A DNA stretch of 64,000 bases from Bacteroidetes bacterium B1(2017) (lineage in GTDB: Bacteria; Bacteroidota; Bacteroidia; UKL13-3), in contig NKJG01000001.1 in assembly GCA_002256395.1 (NCBI GenBank), positions 620,001 to 684,000 of the forward strand, written 5' to 3'. Below the pieces are notes generated by a model. That model was not told the origin of the DNA. It made no database searches and saw only the letters and a list, made by a program, of their open reading frames with translations. Shown here piece by piece: positions 56,793 through 64,000 of the stretch (its first letter is position 1; each line of letters opens with the position of its first letter). A program made the position numbers and the translations under genes.

Positions 56793-56823
56793 TTGCATTT
56801 CGTGCCTACACCCCTTATATTTG
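56793..56823 (+). promoter_or_regulatory. secDF promoter (TTG / TATATTTG)
   Basis: TTG at 56793-56795 and TATATTTG at 56816-56823 with a 20-bp spacer match the Bacteroidota -33/-7 consensus closely. The expected 5' leader is about 95 bases and contains a short stem TGAACC/GGTTCA (56849-56866) and an A/T-rich stretch before the ATG at 56925. Nothing else is seen in 56633-56924. Confidence 0.7.
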
Positions 56824-56924
56824 CCAGCCTTTGAATATTTTAATGCGTGCTGAACCAAGCTAGGTTCAAACCATTTTTGTTTGAGGGATAAATACAAAAT
56901 TTTAAATAGAATCAGATATATACA

Positions 56925-59879
56925 ATGAAAAGTAAAGGAGCAGTTAAGTTTTTCGCTATCGCTTTGGTACTGGTAAGCATCTTCCAGTTATCATTCACAT
57001 GGAAAACTTACATGATTGAGAAGGATGCAAAGGATTTTGCCAAAGGCAATGCCGAATTAGAACGCAGTTATTTGGATTCAATTTCCAGACTGCAAGTGTA
57101 CAATTTCTTAGGGTTGAAAAAATTCACCTATTTACAATGTAAAGAAAGAGAACTAAATCTAGGTCTCGATTTACAAGGTGGTATGAACGTAACCTTAGAA
57201 GTTTCACTAGCTGATTTAGTTCGTGGCTTAAGTAACAATAATCCTGACCCTAAGTTTAATGAGGCTGTAAACAAAGCCACAGAGAAAATGAAAACTAGTC
57301 AGAAAGACTATGTAACCTTATTTGCCGAATCTTTTAAAGAAGTGGCGCCTGAGGCTAGACTTTCAGCTATTTTTGTTAATCCAAGTAACAAAGAGCGCAT
57401 TAAACTTACTTCAACCAATGAAGAAGTAATAACTTATATACGTGATGAGGCTAACCAAGCCATCGATCGTTCTTTCCAAATCTTACGTGCTCGTATTGAT
57501 AAATTTGGTGTAACACAACCAAATATTCAAAAGCTTGAAGGTAGCGGAAGAATCTTGGTTGAATTGCCAGGTGTTGATAATCCTGCTCGTGTTCGTAAAT
57601 TATTACAAGGATCGGCCAAATTGGAATTCTTTGAAACCTTTGATAACCCTGAGGCTTTCAAATACATTTCTACTGCCAATGATGTATTGAAAAAATCTAT
57701 GAAGTTGGACAAAGCAGTTGCAGATACTACTGCAAGTGCCGATACTACTGCTGCAACTAGCGCATTAGCTGGTTTAAGCGCTACAACTAATAAAGTTGAT
57801 TCAACTAAAAAAGATACTGCGAGCAAAACTGCAGAAAAAACATTTGAAGAGTTCGCTAAAGAAAATCCATTGTTTGCCTACTTACATCCATATGCGGATG
57901 ATAAAGGAATGCTAATTGAAAAGGGTTCTTCTTGTGGTACTTCTTTAGTAAAAGATACTGCTAAAATTAACGCGATGTTAAATCGTCCAGAAGTGAAATT
58001 AGCTTTACCTGGTAATATTAAATTTGCTTGGGAATACAAAGGTTTTGGTGAAAACCAAGAAGGTGTAATTTTACATGCCTTAAAAACTTCTAGAGATGGT
58101 TCTGCTTCTTTAACTGGAGAAAAAGTTACAGATGCAAGAAGAGATATTTCTCAAACAGGTTCTGTTGAAGTTTCAATGACTATGAACTCTGAAGGAGCAA
58201 AGGTTTGGAAAAACTTAACCAAAGTTAATATTGGCCATTCAATTGCCATTGTATTAGATGATGTAGTTTACTCTGCACCAAATGTTCAAAGCGAAATTCC
58301 AAATGGTAGATCTAACATTACTGGTAGCTTCACAAATGAAGAAGCTGGTGACTTAGCAAACATTTTAAAGAGTGGTAAATTACCAGCTCCTACTCGTATT
58401 GTGGAAGAAGCTGTGGTAGGACCAACTTTAGGTGCTGAAGCAATTTCTAGCGGTTTATGGAGTATGATTATTGCAACTATCGTTATCTTAATTTTCATGG
58501 TTGTATATTATAACAACTCTGGTTATGTAGCAGATTTTGCGGTATTAATAAATGTGTTCTTTATTATAGGTGTACTTGCCAGTTTAGGTGCGGCACTTAC
58601 TCTACCTGGTATTGCGGGTATCGTACTTACAATTGGTATGGCGGTTGATGCAAACGTTTTGATTAACGAGCGTGTAAAAGATGAATTAGAAAATGCTCGT
58701 AGTTTAAAAAATGCCGTTACCGATGGTTACCAACATGCTGCTTCTTCTATTATCGACTCTAACTTAACAACCTTATTAGCTGGTTTTGTATTATACATAT
58801 TTGGTACAGGTCCGGTTCAAGGTTTTGCTATTACCTTAATCATTGGTATTATCTCTTCCATGTTTACTGCAGTACTATTAACACGTGTTATTACTGAGTG
58901 GCAAATTGAAAAAGGTACAATAGTTAAATACTCTCGTTCATTCTCAGAAAAAGCATTCCAACATTTAAACTTCGACTTTGTAAAGAATCGTTTTAAATTT
59001 TATATGTTCTCTGGTGTAATAATTGGTTTTGGTATTGTATCTATGTTTACCAAAGGATTTACATTAGGTGTAGATTTTAAAGGTGGTTGGACATACATTG
59101 TACAATTAGACAAAACTCAAAAAATTGGTAATGATCAATTGCGTGAAAGTTTAAAAGGCGCTTTTGGCGATGCTCCAGAGGTTAAATCTGTTGGTTCAGA
59201 CAATAAATTTAAAGTAACCACTACCTACTTAATTGACGATAAAACTGCTGAAGCTTCTGAAAAAGTAGAAAGCAAATTAAAAGATGGTTTTACTTCAATG
59301 AATATGAAGTATGAAATTTTAAGTTCAAATAAAGTAGGACCTACTATTGCAAATGATATTAAAGTGGCTTCTATTTGGGCTACTATAATTGCCTTGTTTG
59401 GTATTGGTTTATACGTATTGGTTCGTTTCAAAAAATGGCAGTATGCTTTAGGTGCAGTAATTGCATTGGCGCATGACGTGTTAATGATGATGGGCTTCTA
59501 CTCTATTTTTGATGGTATTTTACCATTTACCATGGAGGTTGACCAGAACTTTATTGCGGCTGTATTAACCATTATTGGTTTCTCTATTAATGATACTGTG
59601 GTTGTGTTCGACCGTATTCGTGAGTTCTTAGGAACCCACCACCACGAAACCAACAAGCCTAAGATTATTAACGATGCGTTAAATAAAACACTTAATAGAA
59701 CTATCATTACCTCTTTAACTGTGTTTATGGTGGCATTAGTGTTGTTTATCTTTGGTGGTGATGTAATTAAAGGATTTACCTTTGCTTTATTAGTGGGTAT
59801 TTTCTTTGGTACTTACTCATCTATTGCCATTGCAACTCCAATTGTAATTGACTTTGATAAAAAGAATAAAGGATTATAG
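56925..59879 (+). CDS. secDF: Protein translocase SecDF fusion
   Basis: A 984-residue fused SecD-SecF. After a first transmembrane helix comes LGLDLQGGMNVTLEV (SecD motif), a large periplasmic region including an Ala/Thr/Lys-rich insertion (about 265-305), the FTNEEAGDLANILKSGKLPAP motif, six C-terminal helices of SecD, then the SecF half (VDFKGGWTYIV ... IIGFSINDTVVVFDRIRE). It uses the proton gradient to pull proteins across the inner membrane after SecA, which T9SS cargo also need. Strong terminator downstream. Confidence 0.97.
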   Translation: MKSKGAVKFFAIALVLVSIFQLSFTWKTYMIEKDAKDFAKGNAELERSYLDSISRLQVYNFLGLKKFTYLQCKERELNLGLDLQGGMNVTLEVSLADLVRGLSNNNPDPKFNEAVNKATEKMKTSQKDYVTLFAESFKEVAPEARLSAIFVNPSNKERIKLTSTNEEVITYIRDEANQAIDRSFQILRARIDKFGVTQPNIQKLEGSGRILVELPGVDNPARVRKLLQGSAKLEFFETFDNPEAFKYISTANDVLKKSMKLDKAVADTTASADTTAATSALAGLSATTNKVDSTKKDTASKTAEKTFEEFAKENPLFAYLHPYADDKGMLIEKGSSCGTSLVKDTAKINAMLNRPEVKLALPGNIKFAWEYKGFGENQEGVILHALKTSRDGSASLTGEKVTDARRDISQTGSVEVSMTMNSEGAKVWKNLTKVNIGHSIAIVLDDVVYSAPNVQSEIPNGRSNITGSFTNEEAGDLANILKSGKLPAPTRIVEEAVVGPTLGAEAISSGLWSMIIATIVILIFMVVYYNNSGYVADFAVLINVFFIIGVLASLGAALTLPGIAGIVLTIGMAVDANVLINERVKDELENARSLKNAVTDGYQHAASSIIDSNLTTLLAGFVLYIFGTGPVQGFAITLIIGIISSMFTAVLLTRVITEWQIEKGTIVKYSRSFSEKAFQHLNFDFVKNRFKFYMFSGVIIGFGIVSMFTKGFTLGVDFKGGWTYIVQLDKTQKIGNDQLRESLKGAFGDAPEVKSVGSDNKFKVTTTYLIDDKTAEASEKVESKLKDGFTSMNMKYEILSSNKVGPTIANDIKVASIWATIIALFGIGLYVLVRFKKWQYALGAVIALAHDVLMMMGFYSIFDGILPFTMEVDQNFIAAVLTIIGFSINDTVVVFDRIREFLGTHHHETNKPKIINDALNKTLNRTIITSLTVFMVALVLFIFGGDVIKGFTFALLVGIFFGTYSSIAIATPIVIDFDKKNKGL

Positions 59880-59891
59880 GAATCAATTCCT

Positions 59892-59939
59892 CAAGGCAAA
59901 AAAACCTCTTTCATTTGAAAGGGGTTTTTTTGTGCCTTG
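59892..59939 (+). terminator. Intrinsic terminator of secDF
   Basis: CAAGGC and GCCTTG form an outer stem around AAAAAAACCTCTTTC / GAAAGGGGTTTTTTT with an ATTT loop. It starts 13 bases after the secDF stop. Confidence 0.9.
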
Positions 59940-60079
59940 ATTTTACCAATTTGTAAAATCATTCTAGGCTTTTACATTTCAATTTGGGAAATGCGCGGAA
60001 AAGCAAAAAAAAACCACTACTCATATCGCTCTTACTTTCAACGAATTAATAATTAGATATTTTATGCAGGATTTGGTTT

Positions 60080-60087
60080 TATATTTG
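60080..60087 (+). promoter_or_regulatory. -7 element of the lipoprotein-LruC operon
   Basis: TATATTTG matches TAnnTTTG, 31 bases upstream of the ATG at 60119. No TTG stands at the -33 distance. A TAGATATTTTATGCAG sequence at 60054-60069 resembles the surface-protein operator sites but has a different position and orientation. Confidence 0.5.
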
Positions 60088-60118
60088 AAATCAACAAATG
60101 AAACTAAAAACTAATTCT

Positions 60119-60523
60119 ATGAAAAAAATAAGCCTTGGAATCGCACTAGCAGTTTTAGGACTTGCTTCGTGCAAAAAAGACACAAACGACAAAACAGAGC
60201 CTACTCCTGCTGCAGTTACTAATTTTAATGAGCTTAAAACCAGCCAAAGTTTTGACTGGAAAACTAGCAAAGAAATTACCATCAATATTGCAGGTTTGCA
60301 AACCATTGCCCCAGTAGTAGGCACGTTCACAGTAACAAGTACAGATGGAAAAACTACTTTCTACCAAGCTTTACAAGCAATGGATTATAGTGGAAGTGTT
60401 AAAGTTACTGTGCCAAGTCATATTACAGACCTACACATAAACTTTGGAACGGTTCAAAAAACGTTTAGCACCAGCCAATCGACTATTAATTTTGATTATT
60501 TAATGTCTGTAACAGAAGAATAA
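60119..60523 (+). CDS. Small lipoprotein paired with LruC-domain protein
   Basis: From the ATG at 60119 this is a 134-residue protein; an upstream in-frame ATG at 60098 would add seven residues before the basic N-terminus. The lipoprotein signal MKKISLGIALAVLGLASC has its lipobox cysteine at 18, followed by a KKD-rich linker and a beta-strand-rich domain (about 35-134) with no family I recognise. The LruC-domain gene follows after 31 bases, so they form an operon; the two may act together at the cell surface. Confidence 0.8.
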   Translation: MKKISLGIALAVLGLASCKKDTNDKTEPTPAAVTNFNELKTSQSFDWKTSKEITINIAGLQTIAPVVGTFTVTSTDGKTTFYQALQAMDYSGSVKVTVPSHITDLHINFGTVQKTFSTSQSTINFDYLMSVTEE

Positions 60524-60554
60524 GTAATCCCCTTAAAAACTAAAAATTCTAATT

Positions 60555-62024
60555 ATGAAAAAGATATTATTTGCCATTGCCTTTGCCACAACAGCCTTTA
60601 TACAAACAAAAGCAGTTTCATTAGGAGTACTAACGGCCGAATCTGGAAACAGAGCAGTTGAACAAGCTAATTGCTGGGCATTTGGTGCGGTTTCTTATAC
60701 CAGCACTCCTGCTCAGCTTATTACTGGAAGCTGGTCTATGAGAAGTAATTCCCCTACTAGTTTACTACCATCTGCTTGCTGGGTAAAATCGCCTTGGATT
60801 AAAGTGGCAGCGGGTAACGTTACCATGAAAATTAAATTTGAGGCTTCTACTGCAGCTACCATTAGAAGAGTAATTGTTAGCTATATTCCATATGATGCTA
60901 ATAATTTACCATACAAAGAAGGTGCCTTGGTTCGTTTCGATTCTATCAGTTATAGTGTTCCTTTGCCTACTACTTCACAATCTTTAAGTTTCCCTATTCC
61001 AAGTAGCATTGTGAGTAACAGTGCGGTTTACAAAATTCAAATTAGTTTTGTAGGAACAGGTGGAACTACCCGTTTTAATATGGACGACATTTCAATTCCT
61101 GCAGAGTATTGGTCTGACCCAAGTAATTCTTGCCTTCCATTAGCTTTAATAGTAGATGCTGATAGCGATGGAGTAGCTGATGCAGATGATGCCTATCCTA
61201 ATGATGCAACTAGAGCATATAACAACTATTATCCTGCGGCAGGTTTTGGTACTTTAATGTTTGAAGACCTTTGGCCAGCCACTGGTGATTATGATTTTAA
61301 CGATTTAGTTGTTGATTACCGTTATAATTTGGTTACTAACGCTAGCAATAAAGTAGTAGAAATGAAAAGTAAATTTGTAACCCGTGCCATTGGTGCTTCT
61401 TTACACAATGGCTTTGCCTTTCAAATAAATGGTTTAGCTCCAGCAAAAATTACAGCTACAACAGGTGCAAAATATCATGCAGCATCATGGTTAGACAATG
61501 CAGCTAATGGTACAGAAAATGGTCAAACAAGTGCAAACATTATTGTATTTGATGATGCACAAAAAGTACTTCCTTCATCAGGAGGTAGCGGAACCAATAC
61601 TATTCCTGCTAACCCAAGAGTAGCACCTGATACTACCTCTTTAGATATAACTTTTACCAACGTAAGTGGTCAAATGATAGGCTTATCAGATGTGGTTTTT
61701 AACCCGTATATTATTGTTGATCAAACACGTGGCAAAGAAGTTCATTTACCAGATTTTGTGCCTAGTACAAAAGCTAATACAGCCTTATTTGGAACTGGTA
61801 ATGATGATACCAAACCAGGTTCAAACAAATATTACAAAACTGCCAATAACCTTCCTTGGGCTTTAAATGTAACTACTTCTATTCCGTATATGATTGAGAA
61901 AGAAGATTTCTTAACTGGATATTTGAAGTTTGCAGATTGGGCTCAAAGCAATGGTGGTTCGTATACCGATTGGTATATTAACAATCCTGGTTACAGAAAT
62001 GCAGCTAAATTATTTGTTCCTTAA
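60555..62024 (+). CDS. LruC-domain exported protein
   Basis: A 489-residue protein. A signal peptide (to about 20, QTKA) precedes a beta-sandwich-like N-terminal region (about 25-190). A calcium-binding DADSDGVADADDAYPND repeat of thrombospondin type 3 style leads into the LruC domain (LMFEDLWPATGDYDFNDLVVDYRY ... through the C-terminus with WYINNPGYRNAAKLF). LruC domains were named from a Leptospira outer-membrane antigen and occur in secreted Bacteroidota proteins. There is no T9SS sorting domain. The function is unknown; likely a calcium-dependent surface protein. Confidence 0.85.
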   Translation: MKKILFAIAFATTAFIQTKAVSLGVLTAESGNRAVEQANCWAFGAVSYTSTPAQLITGSWSMRSNSPTSLLPSACWVKSPWIKVAAGNVTMKIKFEASTAATIRRVIVSYIPYDANNLPYKEGALVRFDSISYSVPLPTTSQSLSFPIPSSIVSNSAVYKIQISFVGTGGTTRFNMDDISIPAEYWSDPSNSCLPLALIVDADSDGVADADDAYPNDATRAYNNYYPAAGFGTLMFEDLWPATGDYDFNDLVVDYRYNLVTNASNKVVEMKSKFVTRAIGASLHNGFAFQINGLAPAKITATTGAKYHAASWLDNAANGTENGQTSANIIVFDDAQKVLPSSGGSGTNTIPANPRVAPDTTSLDITFTNVSGQMIGLSDVVFNPYIIVDQTRGKEVHLPDFVPSTKANTALFGTGNDDTKPGSNKYYKTANNLPWALNVTTSIPYMIEKEDFLTGYLKFADWAQSNGGSYTDWYINNPGYRNAAKLFVP

Positions 62025-62042
62025 TACCTAAGTTCTTCATAC

Positions 62043-62081
62043 AAAAAAGCCTCTTTGCCTTAGTGCAGAGAGGCTTTTTTT
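62043..62081. terminator. Bidirectional intrinsic terminator
   Basis: AAAAAAGCCTCT pairs with AGAGGCTTTTTT around an inner TGC/GCA stem. It sits between the convergent LruC and SulP genes. Confidence 0.9.
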
Positions 62082-62087
62082 ATGCCT

Positions 62088-63647
62088 TTAATGAACAACC
62101 ATGAGCTGCACCTTCTCAATATGGATGAGCTTAATTTCTATATGTCTATCATGTGCCTTTTGATGATATTGACTAATAGTTTCAAGAATATCGTATTCTA
62201 TAAAATTGCATTCACTTCCATCAATTATTAGACTCGAATATTCTGGAATTTCATCGAGTGATTTGCGCAGTTTTACTTTATTGAGGAAGGTTACATTGCT
62301 GTTTAGTTTTATAAGGTACGTTTCTATTCCTTCGTGAATGGTTTTACTAACTTTATACTCTGCCTGGAAATTATTTTGAATAATAAAATACACCGATATT
62401 AATAAGCCAATGCTTACCCCTATTAATAAGTCGGTAGAAAGAATAATAAGGATGGTGGCCAGGAATGGGATAAATTGTTTAACACCTAAGCGCCACATAT
62501 GCACAAATAGCTTAGGCTTACAAAGGTTAAAGCCCGTTATCATTAAAATGGCAGCTAAGGAAGCATAGGGTATTAGGTTCAGCACAAATGGAACTAGAAG
62601 AACGGCAAGCAATAAAAAAAGACCATGTGTAAAGGAAGCCAATTTGGTTCGGCCCCCTGCATCTATGTTTGCTGAGCCGCGCACTACGACAGCAGTTAAA
62701 GGAATGGCGCCTACTAAACCGCATACCATATTGCCAATGCCTTGAGCTATTAACTCCCTATTTACTGGAGTGATTCTATTTCTACTATCTAATTTATCAA
62801 CGGCTTCTATAGATAGAAGCGTTTCTAAGGTGGCCAAAATTCCAATGATAATGCCGTATTTCCATATTTCGAAACTTGAGAAAAGTTGCGAAAAGGCAGG
62901 CAATTGAATTTGCCCAAAAATATTCTCGGGTATTTGAACCAATTGGGTAGGTTTTAATAAGAAATACGAATTGAACTTAATAAAAAGCAAGTTGCATAGT
63001 ATACCCACCCCTACAACCATAAGTGTTGCAGGTATGAACGGCGTTTTAGTACGATATAGTTTCTTGTAAAGTAAGAGAATTGAAAGGGATAAACAGGCTA
63101 TAATAATGGCGCCTCGAGAGAGGTGATCATTAAAATTTTGGAAGCTTGTAAGTAAATGATGGGTGCTAAAGAGATTCAGAAAGCCAGAGGTCCAAAAATC
63201 GGGTTGATCATAGCCAAAAGCCAATGGAACTTGCTTCGAAACCAAGATAATTCCTATAGCTGCCAACATTCCTTTTATTACCGAGGAGGGAAAATAATTA
63301 GCAATGGCACCCATTTTTAAGATACCAAGAAGCACCTGAAAAAGTCCAGCTAGCATTACTGATAAAAGGAATAATGGGAAACTATTGAAGCTAAGAATGG
63401 CAGCAGCCACCAATGTTGTTAAGCCTGCGGCAGGACCAGATACTGCCAGTTGAGAACCGCTTACTAAACTTACAAGCAAACCACCAATAATACCCGATAA
63501 TAAACCCGAATAAAGCGGCGCGCCGGAGGCTAAAGCAATACCCAAACAAAGCGGTAAGGCTACTAAAAAAATGGATAGCCCAGCAGGCAAATCGTGCTTG
63601 AGCCAAATAATTTTATAATACTTAATAGTACGTTTCATAGAACACAC
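62088..63647 (-). CDS. SulP-family inorganic anion transporter
   Basis: A 519-residue SLC26/SulP transporter with about 12 transmembrane helices (first block LPAGLSIFLVALPLCLGIALASGAP, SGPAAGLTTLVAAAIL) and a C-terminal STAS domain (about 425-519, with LNSNVTFLNKVKLRKSLDEI and LIIDGSECNFIEYDI). The family carries sulfate, bicarbonate or other anions, often with protons or sodium. No carbonic anhydrase gene is adjacent within the window, so the substrate is open. A second ATG lies 3 codons into the chosen frame. An 18-bp palindrome lies 29 bases upstream of the start. Confidence 0.92.
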   Translation of the reverse strand: MCSMKRTIKYYKIIWLKHDLPAGLSIFLVALPLCLGIALASGAPLYSGLLSGIIGGLLVSLVSGSQLAVSGPAAGLTTLVAAAILSFNSFPLFLLSVMLAGLFQVLLGILKMGAIANYFPSSVIKGMLAAIGIILVSKQVPLAFGYDQPDFWTSGFLNLFSTHHLLTSFQNFNDHLSRGAIIIACLSLSILLLYKKLYRTKTPFIPATLMVVGVGILCNLLFIKFNSYFLLKPTQLVQIPENIFGQIQLPAFSQLFSSFEIWKYGIIIGILATLETLLSIEAVDKLDSRNRITPVNRELIAQGIGNMVCGLVGAIPLTAVVVRGSANIDAGGRTKLASFTHGLFLLLAVLLVPFVLNLIPYASLAAILMITGFNLCKPKLFVHMWRLGVKQFIPFLATILIILSTDLLIGVSIGLLISVYFIIQNNFQAEYKVSKTIHEGIETYLIKLNSNVTFLNKVKLRKSLDEIPEYSSLIIDGSECNFIEYDILETISQYHQKAHDRHIEIKLIHIEKVQLMVVH

Positions 63648-63675
63648 ATATAAACTCCAAGCGCCTTAAGCAAAG

Positions 63676-63693
63676 TTTTGGTTCGAACCAAAA
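63676..63693. repeat. 18-bp palindrome upstream of the SulP gene
   Basis: TTTTGGTTCGAACCAAAA is a perfect palindrome in the 229-bp divergent region between the SulP gene and the next exported protein. Its core GGTTCGAACC also occurs inside genes at 20342, 27693 and 34904. It may be an operator; the rest of this intergenic region shows nothing definite. Confidence 0.4.
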
Positions 63694-63876
63694 ACGAAAG
63701 AAGTGCAGCTTGCAAATAGAGCTTACAAGGTAGGATGAATTAAATTGAGATTAAATGATATTGCTTATGTTGTTGTGCTAAATGGTGAACAAGGATAGAA
63801 ATGCTGCGAATAAGTATGCTGTAAAAAAATTGCCTAGGACAATCTGCCGCTGCAACTTCGTAGAAAATCAATAGAT

Positions 63877-64000
63877 ATGAAATTTCGTTTGCTACTAATA
63901 GCGTTAATGGCCACTGTTTGCCTACAGGCGCAAGACCTTGAACCAAAAGGAAAGATAAAGGAACCGAAAACCTTTAAGGAAAAAATGCACAATGCCTTTT
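63877..64000 (+). CDS. Exported protein, start only (cut by window edge)
   Basis: ATG at 63877 opens a frame to the window end (41 codons): a signal peptide MKFRLLLIALMATVCLQAQ followed by a charged DLEPKGKIKEPKTFKEKMHN. The remaining protein lies outside the window, so nothing can be said of its function. Confidence 0.7.
   Translation, partial: MKFRLLLIALMATVCLQAQDLEPKGKIKEPKTFKEKMHNAF

Noticed and set aside
56694..56897. 67-codon minus-strand ORF upstream of secDF
   Set aside because: It covers the secDF promoter and leader, shows no domain, signal peptide or ribosome binding site, and its composition looks like translated A/T-rich non-coding DNA.

Overview
The window looks like a chromosomal segment of a low-GC member of the Bacteroidota. 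Several things point that way: four secreted proteins with type IX secretion (T9SS) C-terminal sorting domains; promoters with the Bacteroidota -7 element TAnnTTTG (for example 1472-1479 and 56816-56823); a fused SecDF; a LytTR/propeller two-component pair; a TetR-TolC-adaptor-RND efflux operon; and short A/T-rich leaders that mostly lack Shine-Dalgarno sequences. I see no phage, insertion sequence, CRISPR array, rRNA or tRNA. The order or family cannot be fixed by eye.

Region 1 (1-18.5 kb) is the accessory part. A soluble histidine kinase (cut by the left edge), a NarL/FixJ-type response regulator and a divergent single-domain receiver sit next to four very large surface proteins, here called A (2751-6296), B (6547-10839), C (11088-14207) and D (14584-18201). 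A to D share a beta-strand-rich repeat region and a T9SS sorting domain. A is followed by an XRE-type regulator and a small PIDGG-motif protein, and D by a 46-residue membrane ORF. The promoters of A, B, C and D and of the response regulator share TAGAT/ATCTA-type sites. In all five the first site starts exactly 31 bp from the TTTG of the presumed -7 element. I read this as one regulon in which the two-component system controls itself and a family of recombining surface proteins. A, B and C are mosaics of one another at DNA level.

Region 2 (18.6-30.3 kb) holds an Xaa-Pro aminopeptidase with an HxpB-like phosphatase, a PAS protein, L-threonine 3-dehydrogenase, and a glycan locus: two sugar-nucleotide epimerases, a DPM1-like glycosyltransferase, two GT-C-like membrane proteins and a 2-oxoglutarate/Fe(II) oxygenase. 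It ends with sucD.

Region 3 (30.3-46 kb) holds a TPR hybrid histidine kinase, a carboxymuconolactone decarboxylase-like protein, a Cys-less MGMT homologue, RecQ, a large propeller/beta-barrel protein, a metallo-beta-lactamase-fold hydrolase, an SRPBCC/GyrI-like protein, PrmA and a LytS/LytTR-type two-component pair.

Region 4 (46-64 kb) holds an ABC-F ATPase, a non-coding stretch with three copies of a structured RNA-like repeat, the efflux operon with a palindromic operator, uridine kinase, an ExbB/ExbD pair, SecDF, a lipoprotein-LruC pair, a SulP transporter and the start of an exported protein.

The most novel-looking items are the adhesin/two-component regulon with its fixed promoter geometry, the three tandem minus-strand structured repeats at 47.8-48.2 kb, and the zinc-ribbon domain placed ahead of the signal peptide of protein D.
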